From assembly GCA_907163375.1 (NCBI GenBank), contig CAJQUW010005592.1, forward strand, positions 186,001 to 250,000: a stretch of DNA of 64,000 bases. Reading direction: 5' to 3'. Numbering within the stretch: the stretch's first letter is position 1; every line of letters begins with the position of its first letter. A program made the translations under genes and the position numbers. The notes beneath the pieces were generated by a model, which was given only the letters and a program-made list of their open reading frames with translations, did no database searches and was not told where the DNA came from. The stretch comes from Prostheceraeus crozeri (Eukaryota; Platyhelminthes; Polycladida; Euryleptidae). Shown piece by piece: positions 1 to 10,100 of this stretch.

Positions 1-174
1 GGAATCAAATTGCTTATCACATTGTGTGATCTGGTGGAGCGGGAGACATCCAAACATCCCAACGACTCGCACCGCCACTGCATGATAAAGAGATGTGTTG
101 AATGTAATTTGGTGAAGTTTGCGGTATATTGTAACTGATAAAAGATTGTTGAGAATAAAGGACCCGACATTATG
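1..174. other. Flank of Penelope-like element, no gene seen
   Basis: No coding or structured feature is recognised here. Positions 133-148 nearly repeat 3144-3159 (AACTGATAAAAGATTG, one mismatch), which looks like the target-site duplication of the adjacent Penelope-like insertion. The 26 bases between that repeat and the left arm are probably extra sequence added at the element's end. Confidence 0.4.
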
Positions 175-1114
175 AGTTGGATGAGAGAAGTCCTTTTTGC
201 ATTGATAAAAATACAGCTTTATTAGGACGAGGCCTTTCGGACGCACCAAGCGACCATCATCAGGTGCAGGCAGTCATGAAACTGAACATCAGTTGATCAT
301 GCCACATTGCTGAACAGGAGTCATGTACGGAACTGGACGCCAAAGCATAGAACTATACAAAATGTGTTAATCATGTTGCGTATACAATATTAACAAATAA
401 AATGACTACTGTCAAAAGAAGAAGTAGACGGGAAAATGTACATAAAAAGTCAAGAGAAGCAAACGCAGGAAAGAACTAGCTAAAAACTCCACAAGTCACT
501 CAAAGAATGCTTTACACGATTGGAAGAACCAAGCTTCTTTGTCCACAAGCCTTCTTTTACTATCCTCTTCCTCCATAAGGATTCTTTCTCCACTATTTGC
601 ATACCTTCGAAGTCAACTTGATGATCACTTTCAGAGACATGACGGGCTACTTCAGAACGCTCAACGTCTGTGTCTTTAACTGCCCTGATGTGCTCCTTTC
701 TCCTCTCCTCCAAGGACCGGCTCGATTCCCCAACGTAAGACCATGTGCACTGGGTATCTGAACAAGGGAGATGGTAAACAATACCAAAGTTCTTTGCTAG
801 ATTTGGGCACTTGCGAACCAGTTTATCCTTCAATGTGTTGACTGGCTTTAAACCAACGTTAACGCCAACTTGTCTTAGGACACTACGAATTTTCTCAGAC
901 ACACCGCGTACATATGGTATGGATCCCTTGAAATCCATTTTGGGTTCTGCACTTCTTTGGTTGACAGGCTTCTTGTACCTCCACCATCGAGAACATTCCT
1001 CTCTGCTGTAGCCATTGGACTCAAGAGATGCCAAAACCTCTTCCTTCTCTTCGAGTAAAGCCTCCTTCTCTGAACAAAGGCTTGTAGCGCGGCAGGAGAG
1101 AGACCTGACGATTC
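175..1114. repeat. Left inverted arm of the Penelope-like element
   Basis: This 940-bp arm is the reverse complement of 2208-3147. It contains the element's endonuclease region and a terminal hammerhead-like motif. The inner boundary is at the shared sequence GACCTGACGATTC, where the match to the other arm stops. Confidence 0.9.
229..275 (-). ncRNA. Hammerhead-ribozyme-like motif, left arm
   Basis: On the minus strand the core CTGATGA (257-263) is followed by a stem-loop and then GAAA (235-238), GGCC and TC. It is the inverted copy of the motif at 3050-3100. Stem II pairs GGTCGC with GCGTCC (one mismatch). The reading as a hammerhead rests on the fit to the family's conserved core; activity is not shown. 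Confidence 0.6.
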
Positions 1115-1124
1115 CTTTGAACAC
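480..1124 (-). CDS. GIY-YIG endonuclease domain of Penelope-like element
   Basis: This is the C-terminal endonuclease part of the Penelope-like polyprotein, which nicks target DNA to prime reverse transcription. The diagnostic stretch is GIVYHLPC, then a C-x5-C pair (PCSDTQC), YVGESSRSLEERRKEH, and the downstream ARHVSESDH histidines. Together these match the Cys/His-decorated GIY-YIG domain typical of the family. The 214-residue frame starts in the linker after the RT and ends in LSDLWSF. The RT lies just upstream on the same strand but in another frame. A near-identical copy is encoded on the opposite strand at 2212-2842. Confidence 0.88.
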   Translation of the reverse strand: MFKGIVRSLSCRATSLCSEKEALLEEKEEVLASLESNGYSREECSRWWRYKKPVNQRSAEPKMDFKGSIPYVRGVSEKIRSVLRQVGVNVGLKPVNTLKDKLVRKCPNLAKNFGIVYHLPCSDTQCTWSYVGESSRSLEERRKEHIRAVKDTDVERSEVARHVSESDHQVDFEGMQIVEKESLWRKRIVKEGLWTKKLGSSNRVKHSLSDLWSF

Positions 1125-1128
1125 ACTT

Positions 1129-2307
1129 TCAGGATGTGACGAATTGCGATGGAGATGACGACCAGTATCCGTTGGCTTGCGATACGTTGACGGAGAACTT
1201 CAGCCCAGTGGGAGAACGATGGATGCTAAGATCCAAGAACGCTATCCGTTGCTCACTTTCTGTCTCACATGAAGAACTGGTAGTCGGTCGAAGACTGTTC
1301 AAATAACTGACGAAAGCATGGAGCTCATTCACATCTCCCTGCCAAAACACCAAAATGTCGTCGACGTAACGCATCCAAAGTGCTGGGAATTGATGACCAG
1401 AGACACCAGCACTTTCTCTTGCACAGTTCTCAAAATGACTCATGAAGAGATTTGCAGCTATAGGCCCAAGACTGTTCCCCATAGCAACACCGTCAGTCTG
1501 AATAACGATGCCATCGAAGGTTTCAAAGTAACTGGAAGTCATAACGAAATCTGCCAAACTGATCAGTTCGTCGACGGAAAGTCTTGTTCTCAAGCACAAA
1601 GTTTCATACTGATTTAGAAGAGCTCTGAACACCTCTAGAGTTTCAGCAAGAGGAACGTTTGTGAACAGCGATTCAACGTCCAGTGATGCGAAGAATCCAT
1701 TACTTACATCAAGGTCACGAAGTTTCTGAACTACGTCCGATGAGTTGAGCACAAACGAATCATGCTGTGACATAAACGGCTTCATCACATCAGCAAGATA
1801 ACGGGAAGCTGGAGCAACCAAACTTCCTGACATGCTGATTATGGGTCGTAACGGAGTTCCAGGTTTATGAATTTTGGGAAGGCCGTAGATATGAGGAGTT
1901 TGGTAATGAGTGGGACACGAAGTTAACAGTTCACCTCTGCTCATTCTACTTTCGTTCACACACTTCATGAGAATGCCATGTAGATGCTTTCGGAATCTGT
2001 TACCGGGATCGCGCGACGAAGAGACATACGGTCCCGAAGATAACAAGGCATTCAGCTTGGATGTATAATCATCTTGATTCATAACGACAGTGGCGTTGCC
2101 CTTATCTGCAGGTAGCACGATGATGGAGTCGTTGTTTCTTAAGCTTCTGATGGTGATTCTTTCATCGGTAGTGAGGTTGGCATTGGGGACCTTTGCCTTT
2201 TTAAGGAGAATCGTCAGGTCTCTCTCCTGCCGCGCTACAAGCCTTTGTTCAGAGAAGGAGGCTTTACTCGAAGAGAAGGAAGAAGTTTTGGCATCTCTTG
2301 AGTCCAA
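1129..2307 (-). CDS. Reverse transcriptase of Penelope-like element
   Basis: This is the RT domain of a Penelope-like element, a family whose RT groups near telomerase. Visible motifs in order are NDSIIVLPADKGNATVVM (about residues 54-71), IYGLPKIHKPGTPLRPI (finger region), LDVESLFTNVPL (motif A with its aspartate), GVAMGNSLGPIAANLFM (motif B) and MRYVDDILVFW (motif C, YVDD). The order and wording are characteristic of Penelope rather than LINE or LTR RTs. The first roughly 30 residues come from the inverted arm and may not belong to the original protein. The frame ends shortly before the endonuclease domain, which continues in another frame. Confidence 0.9.
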   Translation of the reverse strand: MDSRDAKTSSFSSSKASFSEQRLVARQERDLTILLKKAKVPNANLTTDERITIRSLRNNDSIIVLPADKGNATVVMNQDDYTSKLNALLSSGPYVSSSRDPGNRFRKHLHGILMKCVNESRMSRGELLTSCPTHYQTPHIYGLPKIHKPGTPLRPIISMSGSLVAPASRYLADVMKPFMSQHDSFVLNSSDVVQKLRDLDVSNGFFASLDVESLFTNVPLAETLEVFRALLNQYETLCLRTRLSVDELISLADFVMTSSYFETFDGIVIQTDGVAMGNSLGPIAANLFMSHFENCARESAGVSGHQFPALWMRYVDDILVFWQGDVNELHAFVSYLNSLRPTTSSSCETESEQRIAFLDLSIHRSPTGLKFSVNVSQANGYWSSSPSQFVTS

Positions 2308-2842
2308 TGGCTACAGGAGAGAGGAATGTTCTCGATGGTGGAGGTACAAGAAGCCTGTCAACCAAAGAAGTGAAGAACCCAAAATGGATTTCAAGGGATC
2401 CATACCATATGTACGCGGTTTGTCTGAGAAAATTCGTAGTGTCCTAAGACAAGTTGGTGTTAACGTTGGTTTAAAGCCAGTCAACACATTGAAGGATAAA
2501 CTGGTTCGCAAGTGCCCAAATCCAGCAAAGAACTTTGGTATTGTTTACCATCTCCCTTGCTCAGATACCCAGTGCACGTGGTCTTACGTTGGGGAATCGA
2601 GCCGGTCCTTGGAGGAGAGGAGAAAGGAGCACATCAGGGCAGTTAAAGACACAGACGTTGAGCGTTCTGAAGTAGCCCGTCATGTCTCTGAAAGTGATCA
2701 TCAAGTTGACTTCGAAGGTATGCAAATAGTGGAGAAAGAATCCTTATGGAGGAAGAGGATAGTAAAAGAAGGCTTGTGGACAAAGAAGCTTGGTTCTTCC
2801 AATCGTGTAAAGCATTCTTTGAGTGACTTGTGGAGTTTTTAG
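2212..2842 (+). pseudogene. Inverted duplicate of the Penelope endonuclease end
   Basis: The right arm encodes linker and GIY-YIG sequence identical to the minus-strand domain except for about four residues. An open frame extends further left to 2090, but that part is simply the antisense of the RT. It has no RT of its own on this strand, so it is a partial inverted copy rather than an independent gene. Confidence 0.8.
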
Positions 2843-3049
2843 CTAGTTCTTTCCTGCGTTTGCTTCTCTTGACTTTTTATGTACATTTTCCCGTCTACTT
2901 CTTCTTTTGACAGTAGTCATTTTATTTGTTAATATTGTATACGCAACATGATTAACACATTTTGTATAGTTCTATGCTTTGGCGTCCAGTTCCGTACATG
3001 ACTCCTGTTCAGCAATGTGGCATGATCAACTGATGTTCAGTTTCATGAC

Positions 3050-3100
3050 TGCCTGCACCTGATGATGGTCGCTTGGTGCGTCCGAAAGGCCTCGTCCTAA
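3050..3100 (+). ncRNA. Hammerhead-ribozyme-like motif, right arm
   Basis: Core CTGATGA (3059-3065), stem II GGTCGC/GCGTCC with a five-base loop, GAAA (3084-3087), the self-complementary tetranucleotide GGCC, then TC as the predicted cleavage dinucleotide. Stem I is weak (GCAC against GTCC, one mismatch). Hammerheads of this short-stem-III type are known from Penelope-like terminal repeats, where they are thought to process the RNA. Confidence 0.65.
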
Positions 3101-3396
3101 TAAAGCTGTATTTTTATCAATGCAAAAAGGACTTCTCTCATCCAACTGATAAAAAATTGAATATTAATTGAATATTACGAAAAAAGGCGCGGCTTTCAGA
3201 ATTTTCAACCTGTTATGACCCGATTTTGTATTTCTGACAGTACCGACCTTACTATGACCAACTGTCGAGCAGTACTCGTCCTTTGTTTCATTCTCCGATT
3301 TGGCCAGTTTTCTCAACAACACAATGAGCTATGACGAGCACTGATCGCCATCGGGGCTCAACAATTTAGTTCATCGCCGAATTTTCGTCTGCAAAA

Positions 3397-4103
3397 TAGT
3401 CCGGCAGCCAGAACGAGATTCTGTAGGGAACGAGGCCGAAAATGAGACTTTCACAGAATGATGCACACCAAATGACTACTACGAATCTGCGCGTCTGCTG
3501 AGTTCTACTGAGTTACTTCTCTTGTCAGACACGATCAAAGAAAAAGAAATGCTAATCAAATGCGACACAGATTGCAGTTTTTGCCAAAGATTATTCCAAA
3601 GATTTTTGCATGTTTTCTCTTTTATCAACTGAGAAGGTTTAAGTCTAGAGCCGTAATTTTTGACATGGAACGTCTTCAGGTCATTTTCTTTCATGTTCAT
3701 GCACCCTTGTCTATTAGGCTACACACGTTCAGGTTTGGCAAGCCTCCTACTATGGGCAAACACCAATATGTTGGCCCACCTTATCCACATTGAACCACAT
3801 TCTCGCATACATTGCCGATCAGAAGCGTGATAGTAACACATGCACATTAAAGGGGATGACCTGAAGACATGGCATGTCAAAAACTATGGAACTATGGTTA
3901 AAATTACATTTTAACCAAAAACTTCAATCTGCGTCCGATTGGATTAGCGTGAATTTTTGTTTGATCATGTCTGACAAGAAGAGGAACTAACTAGAACTCG
4001 GCAGACGTGCAGATTTGTAGTTGGCATAGGGTGTACTTGATTCCGTGAAAGTCTCAGCTTCGGTCTCGTTCCCTTCAGAAACTCGTTTTTGGCTGCCGGA
4101 CTA
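3397..4103. mobile_element. Foldback element with long imperfect inverted repeats
   Basis: The ends TAGTCCGGCAGCCA and TGGCTGCCGGACTA are exact inverse complements. The similarity continues inward for about 270-300 bp on each side; for example TTGTCAGACACGATCAAAG at about 3520 pairs with TTTGATCATGTCTGACAAG at about 3960. No transposase frame is visible and no target duplication is clear, so this is a non-autonomous foldback or long-TIR MITE. The short ORFs inside are arm sequence. Confidence 0.7.
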
Positions 4104-6469
4104 CAAGCCACGTCGTAGGTAGCTTTGTCTGTGTCTGCAAAAAGTAGAAATTTATTGAAATTCCCATCTGCAGCTACTGTTCTTCTTGATAAACAACAAC
4201 TGTTAAAGAGGATTCAATTTCTGTTATCAGATTTATAAAAGCTACAAGTCTGCGAAGCATGTTCTTATTCTTCCAGACACTATTATATCGGTTGTATCGG
4301 AACAAGCAAGACAACATGTGCGTTACTTGCACTTAGCAAAGATGTGCAAAAGGTATATGGTGTGTGTTGTGTAAATTCGGTTTAGCGGTGAACGTTTTTC
4401 AACAGCGCTAGAGCAGTTTGACCAGACGTCTCGATTTGGTCGTCTGCCCGGTGTCACGAAAATGTTGGACAAGTGCTTCCCGCTTTTGCAGTACCTCAGT
4501 GCCAAAATTCAGATTCAAATTATTTTCCATTCTTAATTTGTTGAAAAGTAGGTTAGATTAGTTATAAATTTGGGTCTCTCCCTAAGGACAAAATTATATT
4601 CGGATTGACAATTTTATTTCGTAACTGGGTTTATGAACACTGATACATAGTTGTAGATTACGATAGACAGGGATTATAATCAGCTTCTTTCAGTCGACAC
4701 GGTGTCCACGCTCTTCAAATCTCTTCCAACTTTAAATCACTGTTCAGCGCTTGGGGATATGAAGACGAAATTCCGCGATTTGAGTTTTCAACTGTCGAAA
4801 CCAGATCTGAATACAGACGTAGTTTGAGGGAACAGGACAAGTCTATACATGAACGGTGACGCTCAGCCAAAATTCAAAGGCCAAGAAGAAGATAATCGAA
4901 GACAGAAAAGTGGGGATGATGAAGGAATATATAACGTCCGCTACGCATGCATAAAAAAATCTAAATTGTAGTATGAACCTATAGTAGGTGTAGACGTTAT
5001 ACGTCCGCTACAAATGCTACGACAATTGATGTTTAGCAGAGAATGCAAGAAGTTCATTATAGCGTTTCTTCAGAAATTTGAAGTAAATACTCCTTTAAAA
5101 TTTTCATCAGATCGCAATCTTGAATGTCTATACTTGTCTGTACACAAAGCGAGAGGCAATGAATTGTCGTAGCTTAGAATGCGGCTTTTGATACAAAGTT
5201 TTATCAGACACCGTGTGATACAGATGATTGAAATTCCGTGAACTTCCTTCGCGATGTTCCTATTTTGTCTGAATTGGCAAAGACAGCCTAACTATCGGAT
5301 GGAGAGAAGCACACCCACACTTTTTGTTCACGAGCATATGTCAGTGAGCTTTATTATTACTGTTGTGACTCAACGACTACTTGTGAATAAATCTGCTCAT
5401 TTCAAAAATTTCTCTATTTGAGACACATGACCACTTGCTCATCAACATTTTACATGTAATTGTGCTTGTGAATCCTTGTATTAGTTGGCCGTAATGAGTT
5501 GCATAGAGAGATCCACCCACCTAACGAGTCAAAAACCTTCTCAATTTCAAAATTTGGAACATCATTTAATCATGGAAGGATGTCCTACGTAGAAGTACTA
5601 GTTCAATTTCAAAAATAGCTAGAAATACTTGGTCATGATCTTTGATCAGCTGAGTTGACTTCCCAAGACATGTGTGGTCTTCTAAAATTCGAATAATCAT
5701 TCATCACATAGGTGTTCATGTTTCTCTAAACCGTTATCGATTACATATATTGCTAATCAATTGCACAGAAGGGATATAAAAAAAATTCTGCTTTTTTCAG
5801 TGGTTGGTTACCTTGTTAACCCGACTTTTAAAGTGTGATATCTTGCAATGTTTGAACAAATTAATAAGATTATCAACATATCAGTGTAGAACTTCATTTA
5901 CTGTGCCATTTACTTACATCAACTTTGCTCCGGATATAGCTGCATGGAAAATACGGAGTTGTGTTGATGTCGTGAGATGGGAACTAGGTCTACTTACATT
6001 TCTTGATTTTTGAAATGATTCATCAGGTCTACACTTCAGTTTTGACTGAGTATGCGAATTATTACTTCATCATTTTATTGGAACTTCATCTACTACAAAC
6101 GTCTACAAATAATCTTCAAATGTGATTTAAAACGAATGTGCACTGTCATATACCACCACTATACACGAGGATGTATGATGACAAGTTTCTGCAGTTTGGC
6201 AACATTTTGTCTACGCGACATATGCTGACACGAAATGTAGCTTAATGAATTTATGAATTTTGCGCGCATCTGTTTTTTTTAGAATCGTAGCCAGAAGTAT
6301 CGTCGGCTTAATTAATATCAAGGATGTGATTTTCTCCCACACCCCCCCCCCATTTATTTTGAAAATCATTTTCAAATTGTAAAAATGTAAGCCGGAGTAA
6401 TAGCCCTTCACCAATCTCAACAACGCCCACGTTAGAGCCTTAGCTACTTCAAACTTGCTCTTATTAGTC
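4104..6469. other. AT-rich intergenic stretch, nothing recognised
   Basis: No open frame resembles a known family. A short direct repeat (ACGTCCGCTAC at about 4935 and 5008) and a C-run near 6341 are the only local patterns noticed. Confidence 0.4.
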
Positions 6470-6472
6470 TAA

Positions 6473-6847
6473 TCATACGCGTTCCTTAAACTTCCTTATG
6501 AAGATCCAATTCAGCCACCTGAAGATCTAAGGCGCCTTGATCCAGCCATAAGACGGCTTCCCGAACATCCTAGGCGCCGTCATGAAGCTATCATTCGCCT
6601 TCCTGAAGTTGTAAGGCGCCTTCATGAATCTCTAGGTCACCCTCCTGAAGATTCTAGACCCCCTCTTGAATCTCTAAGGCACCTGCATGAAAATCAAGCG
6701 CGCCCTCACCAAGCCTTAAGGCGGCCTCTTGGAGATATGAGGCCCCTTCATCCAGTCCAAATGCGTCCCTTTCATGCTTTGGTGCCCCTCTCAACTTTCT
6801 TTCGGCGCCCCTTCAGCCGCAATCGCATGCGTGTGACATGCAGGTAA
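6473..6847 (+). CDS. Open frame of 7-residue repeats, possible exon
   Basis: A frame of 125 codons runs from the stop at 6470-6472 to a stop at 6845-6847 with no ATG near its start, so it would have to be an exon or part of one. Its bulk (about 6506-6785) is a degenerate 21-bp tandem repeat giving about 13 heptads of the type (P/H)-E-x-x-R-R-(L/P), for example PEDLRRL, PEVVRRL and HESLGHP. The tail is basic and aromatic (STFFRRPFSRNRMR). TGCAG at the end is followed by GTAAG, a possible splice donor at 6843. It lies 220 bp upstream of the NDUFA12 start codon. No family is recognised. It could equally be a non-coding minisatellite whose multiple-of-three period keeps the frame open. Confidence 0.4.
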   Translation, partial: SYAFLKLPYEDPIQPPEDLRRLDPAIRRLPEHPRRRHEAIIRLPEVVRRLHESLGHPPEDSRPPLESLRHLHENQARPHQALRRPLGDMRPLHPVQMRPFHALVPLSTFFRRPFSRNRMRVTCR

Positions 6848-7067
6848 GCCATTCGGATCATGTGGATGGAAGTTGCTGATGTATCTGAATCAGAACTGGT
6901 GGAAGGCATAAAAGAAGTTTCCTCACGTCTATCATTTTGATTTCATATAACTAAGTTTTTAACCAGCACTGTGAACGTACGTTGCATTCATGAGTATTCA
7001 TTTATGTTGTCAATTTGACGATGGCAAGCGATGAATCACATATGCAGTCAACTTTTGCAGATCAGTA

Positions 7068-7156
7068 ATGTCTCGATACCTGGAGAAAGTTAGCCGACTC
7101 AGGATGATCGTCAAACAGAACGGCGGGGTGATGGGCTCGTTATGGAATTTGATGAA
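7068..7156 (+). CDS. NDUFA12: NDUFA12 exon 1 (coding part)
   Basis: It encodes 29 codons from the start ATG plus two bases of a lysine codon, then donor GTAAG. Glycine-rich GGVMGSLW corresponds to the GG-LRGYL region of vertebrate NDUFA12. It was located from the sequence because it is too short for simple ORF calling. Confidence 0.88.
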
Positions 7157-10100
7157 GTAAGAAACTTTACCTCCTAATTTTTGTAATACCGCTGTAACGT
7201 TGTCGAAAGTCGGAAATAAATGAATAAGAAAATATGCTTAATTTATTGTTCACAAATTGCACATGCGTATGAATCGTGTAATGCAATCAAATGTCCCATG
7301 AATAAAAGAAAGTTGAAGTCTTTAATTTTTAAGGGTGCCAGCGAGACGGTAACTGTCTTGTTTTGATGAAATCTTACTGAGGCTTATGAGACTGATAAGC
7401 ACACGAAGAGTATTGTATTTGTTAAGTTATCTACATTCATTTACTGCCGTTTTTGCTAGCACCAGTTCACGTCGAGTTTAGTAATTACTAATTAGAGATG
7501 GAATCATTAAATGCTTCCGCAAGCCAATACTAGCAGTATAAATCGATACCATGGCAGAAAAGAAGATGAATCAATCGATAATTGCACTTCTGGGTAATTG
7601 TTTGGTCTATAATTCAGTCTGCGGTTTTGTCTTCCGTAGCAGCAGTTTATCAATAACAATTTTGGTTAATAACCTATACATTTTTCTCACAGAACTGACG
7701 AGTTGAAATGGGGCGATCAAATTGGAGAGGACAAATTCGGCAACAAGTACTACCAAAATACGAAATATTTCGTGGGTAAGTTGATGAACATGTGAAGGTA
7801 TTAGAACACACTGAATGCTTTTAGTTTTCTAAAGTTCCATTATATTGTCTTCAATTATTCACTCGATTGTTATGATGATCGACTTTCAGAATCTGAATGC
7901 ATCTTTTAGCGAACGATGTTTAAATCAATGCTTAAATGATTATAGGTCTCGAGTGATCCTAATGTAAGTTGCATTCAAATTAAATACAGTCACTGATGAT
8001 TATTAATCTCCTCAAGCTGTATTCCGCGATGTTTAGAAACGGAGGGTAGATGGACAGAAACTTAAATCGATCTATTTGCGACAGCTCCAGTTCATGTCCG
8101 GGAAGATGGCAGGATGCGCCATCAAATAAATAATATACTGGGTTCTCTGCAGCAGTGGTCGGACCGGCTGCGTAAATCTGCGCAAATGTTGCGAAAAATG
8201 CCTTCCCTGCGTAAATTTTTCATGTCGTGCTGCGTAAATTTGGTTGGATAAAATCACATTGCTACTGTACGAAATTCTCATGCTGAAAGCGCTGTTGGAG
8301 GATATTTCAATATATTTTATATCAATTCCTTTTGGAAATCGAATTCATCAAATCATACTTTCTTTCGTGTCTTAAGAGTTGAATGAACTAAGGTGCGAAT
8401 TGCGACTTCCGGTAGAGCCCTCAACAAACGAGAAATTCTCCACCTTGCTGTTGGATGAAATTACAAAAAGCGCGCAAGCCTTGACCAGCAAATTATCTGA
8501 GCGCTTTCATTCACGAAATCTCACTTGAATTCGATGAATATGTGCCATGAAGTGCCTATCACGGAGGAGCTACGTGAAAAGGCATAAAATGCCAGAAGAT
8601 CTTACGGAGAGCGGAAGACCGAGGAGAAGAAGAGAGTCGACGAGGAACGTGAAAAAGCTGCAAGTAGATTTGAAGAGGAGCTGGTGAAGGAGCGGCAAAA
8701 TAACGAGAAGCGGAAGATTGATCGGAGTTTGATTTAGTTAACATCGAAGAAAGAGACAGAATTGAAAAGAAGGAGCAGAATAGATGTAGAAGCAGGGACT
8801 TCGGTTGAGAGAAGCAGCAGCGGCTGAGAAAGGAGAGCATTTCGAAAGCAACAAATTATTGAAAAACAGGCAAGAGAAGAAAGGGAGATTATTCACAAGA
8901 TAGCATTTAAATGGGACTGAATTCTCTACCAGGTTGTGTACATTTTTATTTTGTGATTTTGTGAAGTACATCAACTTCATCATTATACACTCACCTGCGT
9001 CTTCGTTACCTCTTCGTCCTAGCAATCCGATTTTTAGATAATAATTTATGAGCCATTTTTCATTCGAACATAGAATATTAAGCATCAAACAGTAACGAGT
9101 GATCTGTTAAAGTTTAGCTCGGCAATTCATTAGTGAATGTGCTTTTTGTAGCTTTTCATAGATAGGTAACCCACTTCGGCTGGCTCAATATTTTCATTCA
9201 TAACTGAAGTACATTTATTAAATTTTGAAGACACACATGTTTCGTCAGATGACAGTTTTTATCTTTTGTTTTAATTGATGTACTTGTTATAGTCTATTAT
9301 TGGTTTGTGTATCACAATAGTTGTCACTATTGTGATTGCTTATTCATTGGTCTACGTCTTGAGTTGCAATCGTTGGACGTTACCACTATCGTAATTATTA
9401 AGACTATACATTCACCATGGTACAGTACATGCATATTCTTTGAGTTTTGGATCTGTTTTAATTTTTCAAACGCTGTATAATTTAGGACATAATTTAATTT
9501 AGTATAATTTCGTCGATTGTTTGAGAGATTTTGTCACCAGTGATCTTATATTTTCATCATGTATCAAGAGATTTCATCGTCAGTGATTTTGCATTTTCGT
9601 TGTATATTGGTGTTTGATCCAATTGTTCATGTATTGTTTGATCTGCGAGTTTGAAGTCTCACTTTCAGTCTCGTGTTGGCGGCCCGACTATATGTCGAAG
9701 GGTCTTGCGTCGGAGCCGGAGCTTTGGTAGCAGGACCACGGCTCCGAAACCCTGATGAAGAGTCCATACATCCATAGGAGTGACAAGAATTGGAGAACCT
9801 TCAGTTCAGCTCGTTCATCAGTTCATAAGCGGCAACTTCTTATTTCAGTTCAATGATAGTAGCTGGAATATCCCGTCGGTTCACTTCCAGTGAACGCTGA
9901 TAACCTCACTCATTCACTCACTCAAAAGTTCGATGCATGTATCGGAGGTTGAATCGAATCAGAGTTGATTCCTATAAATAGCAGGCTATTTGCAGTGTAC
10001 ATTTATAGATAACCTCTCATGAAGCACAATAGACAAGCACAAGTTGCTCATGCTTGTAGTAAATGTAGCCACTGGACATACTGCTTCCAGTTATACGAGG

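Larger units (their letters stand above)
175..3147 (-). mobile_element. Penelope-like retroelement with 940-bp inverted arms
   Basis: This is a Penelope-like element whose coding strand is minus. A reverse transcriptase of the Penelope type (1129-2307) is followed by a GIY-YIG endonuclease (480-1124). A second copy of the endonuclease end lies in the opposite orientation at 2208-3147, so the RT is flanked by inverted arms of exactly equal length (175-1114 and 2208-3147). The proteins encoded by the two arms differ at only about four residues in roughly 210, so the arms are young or recently homogenised. Each arm ends in a hammerhead-like motif. The flanks share a 16-base near-identical direct repeat (133-148, 3144-3159). 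RT and endonuclease lie in different frames, so this copy looks broken, with about one break. Inverted partial copies at the 5' side are known for the family. Confidence 0.92.
2208..3147. repeat. Right inverted arm of the Penelope-like element
   Basis: This 940-bp arm matches 175-1114 in inverse orientation. Its inner end overlaps the N-terminal part of the minus-strand RT frame. The same bases therefore read as RT leader on one strand and as endonuclease linker on the other; the RT-side reading before about residue 30 may be accidental. Confidence 0.9.

Noticed and set aside
811-1011. Short + strand ORF within the left Penelope arm
   Set aside because: Antisense of the endonuclease. The same frame recurs on the minus strand in the right arm, as expected of a shadow.
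2090-2211. N-terminal 40 codons of the + strand endonuclease ORF
   Set aside because: They are the antisense of the Penelope RT. Only the part from about 2212 is endonuclease sequence.
8170-8240. Repeated GCGTAAAT words, also at 22560-22615
   Set aside because: The words are short and irregularly spaced. A shared repeat family is possible, but I could not define ends or a unit.
9310-9337. Perfect 9-bp-arm hairpin in NDUFA12 intron 2
   Set aside because: A small isolated palindrome in AT-rich sequence is expected by chance. No flanking structure supports a terminator or element end.
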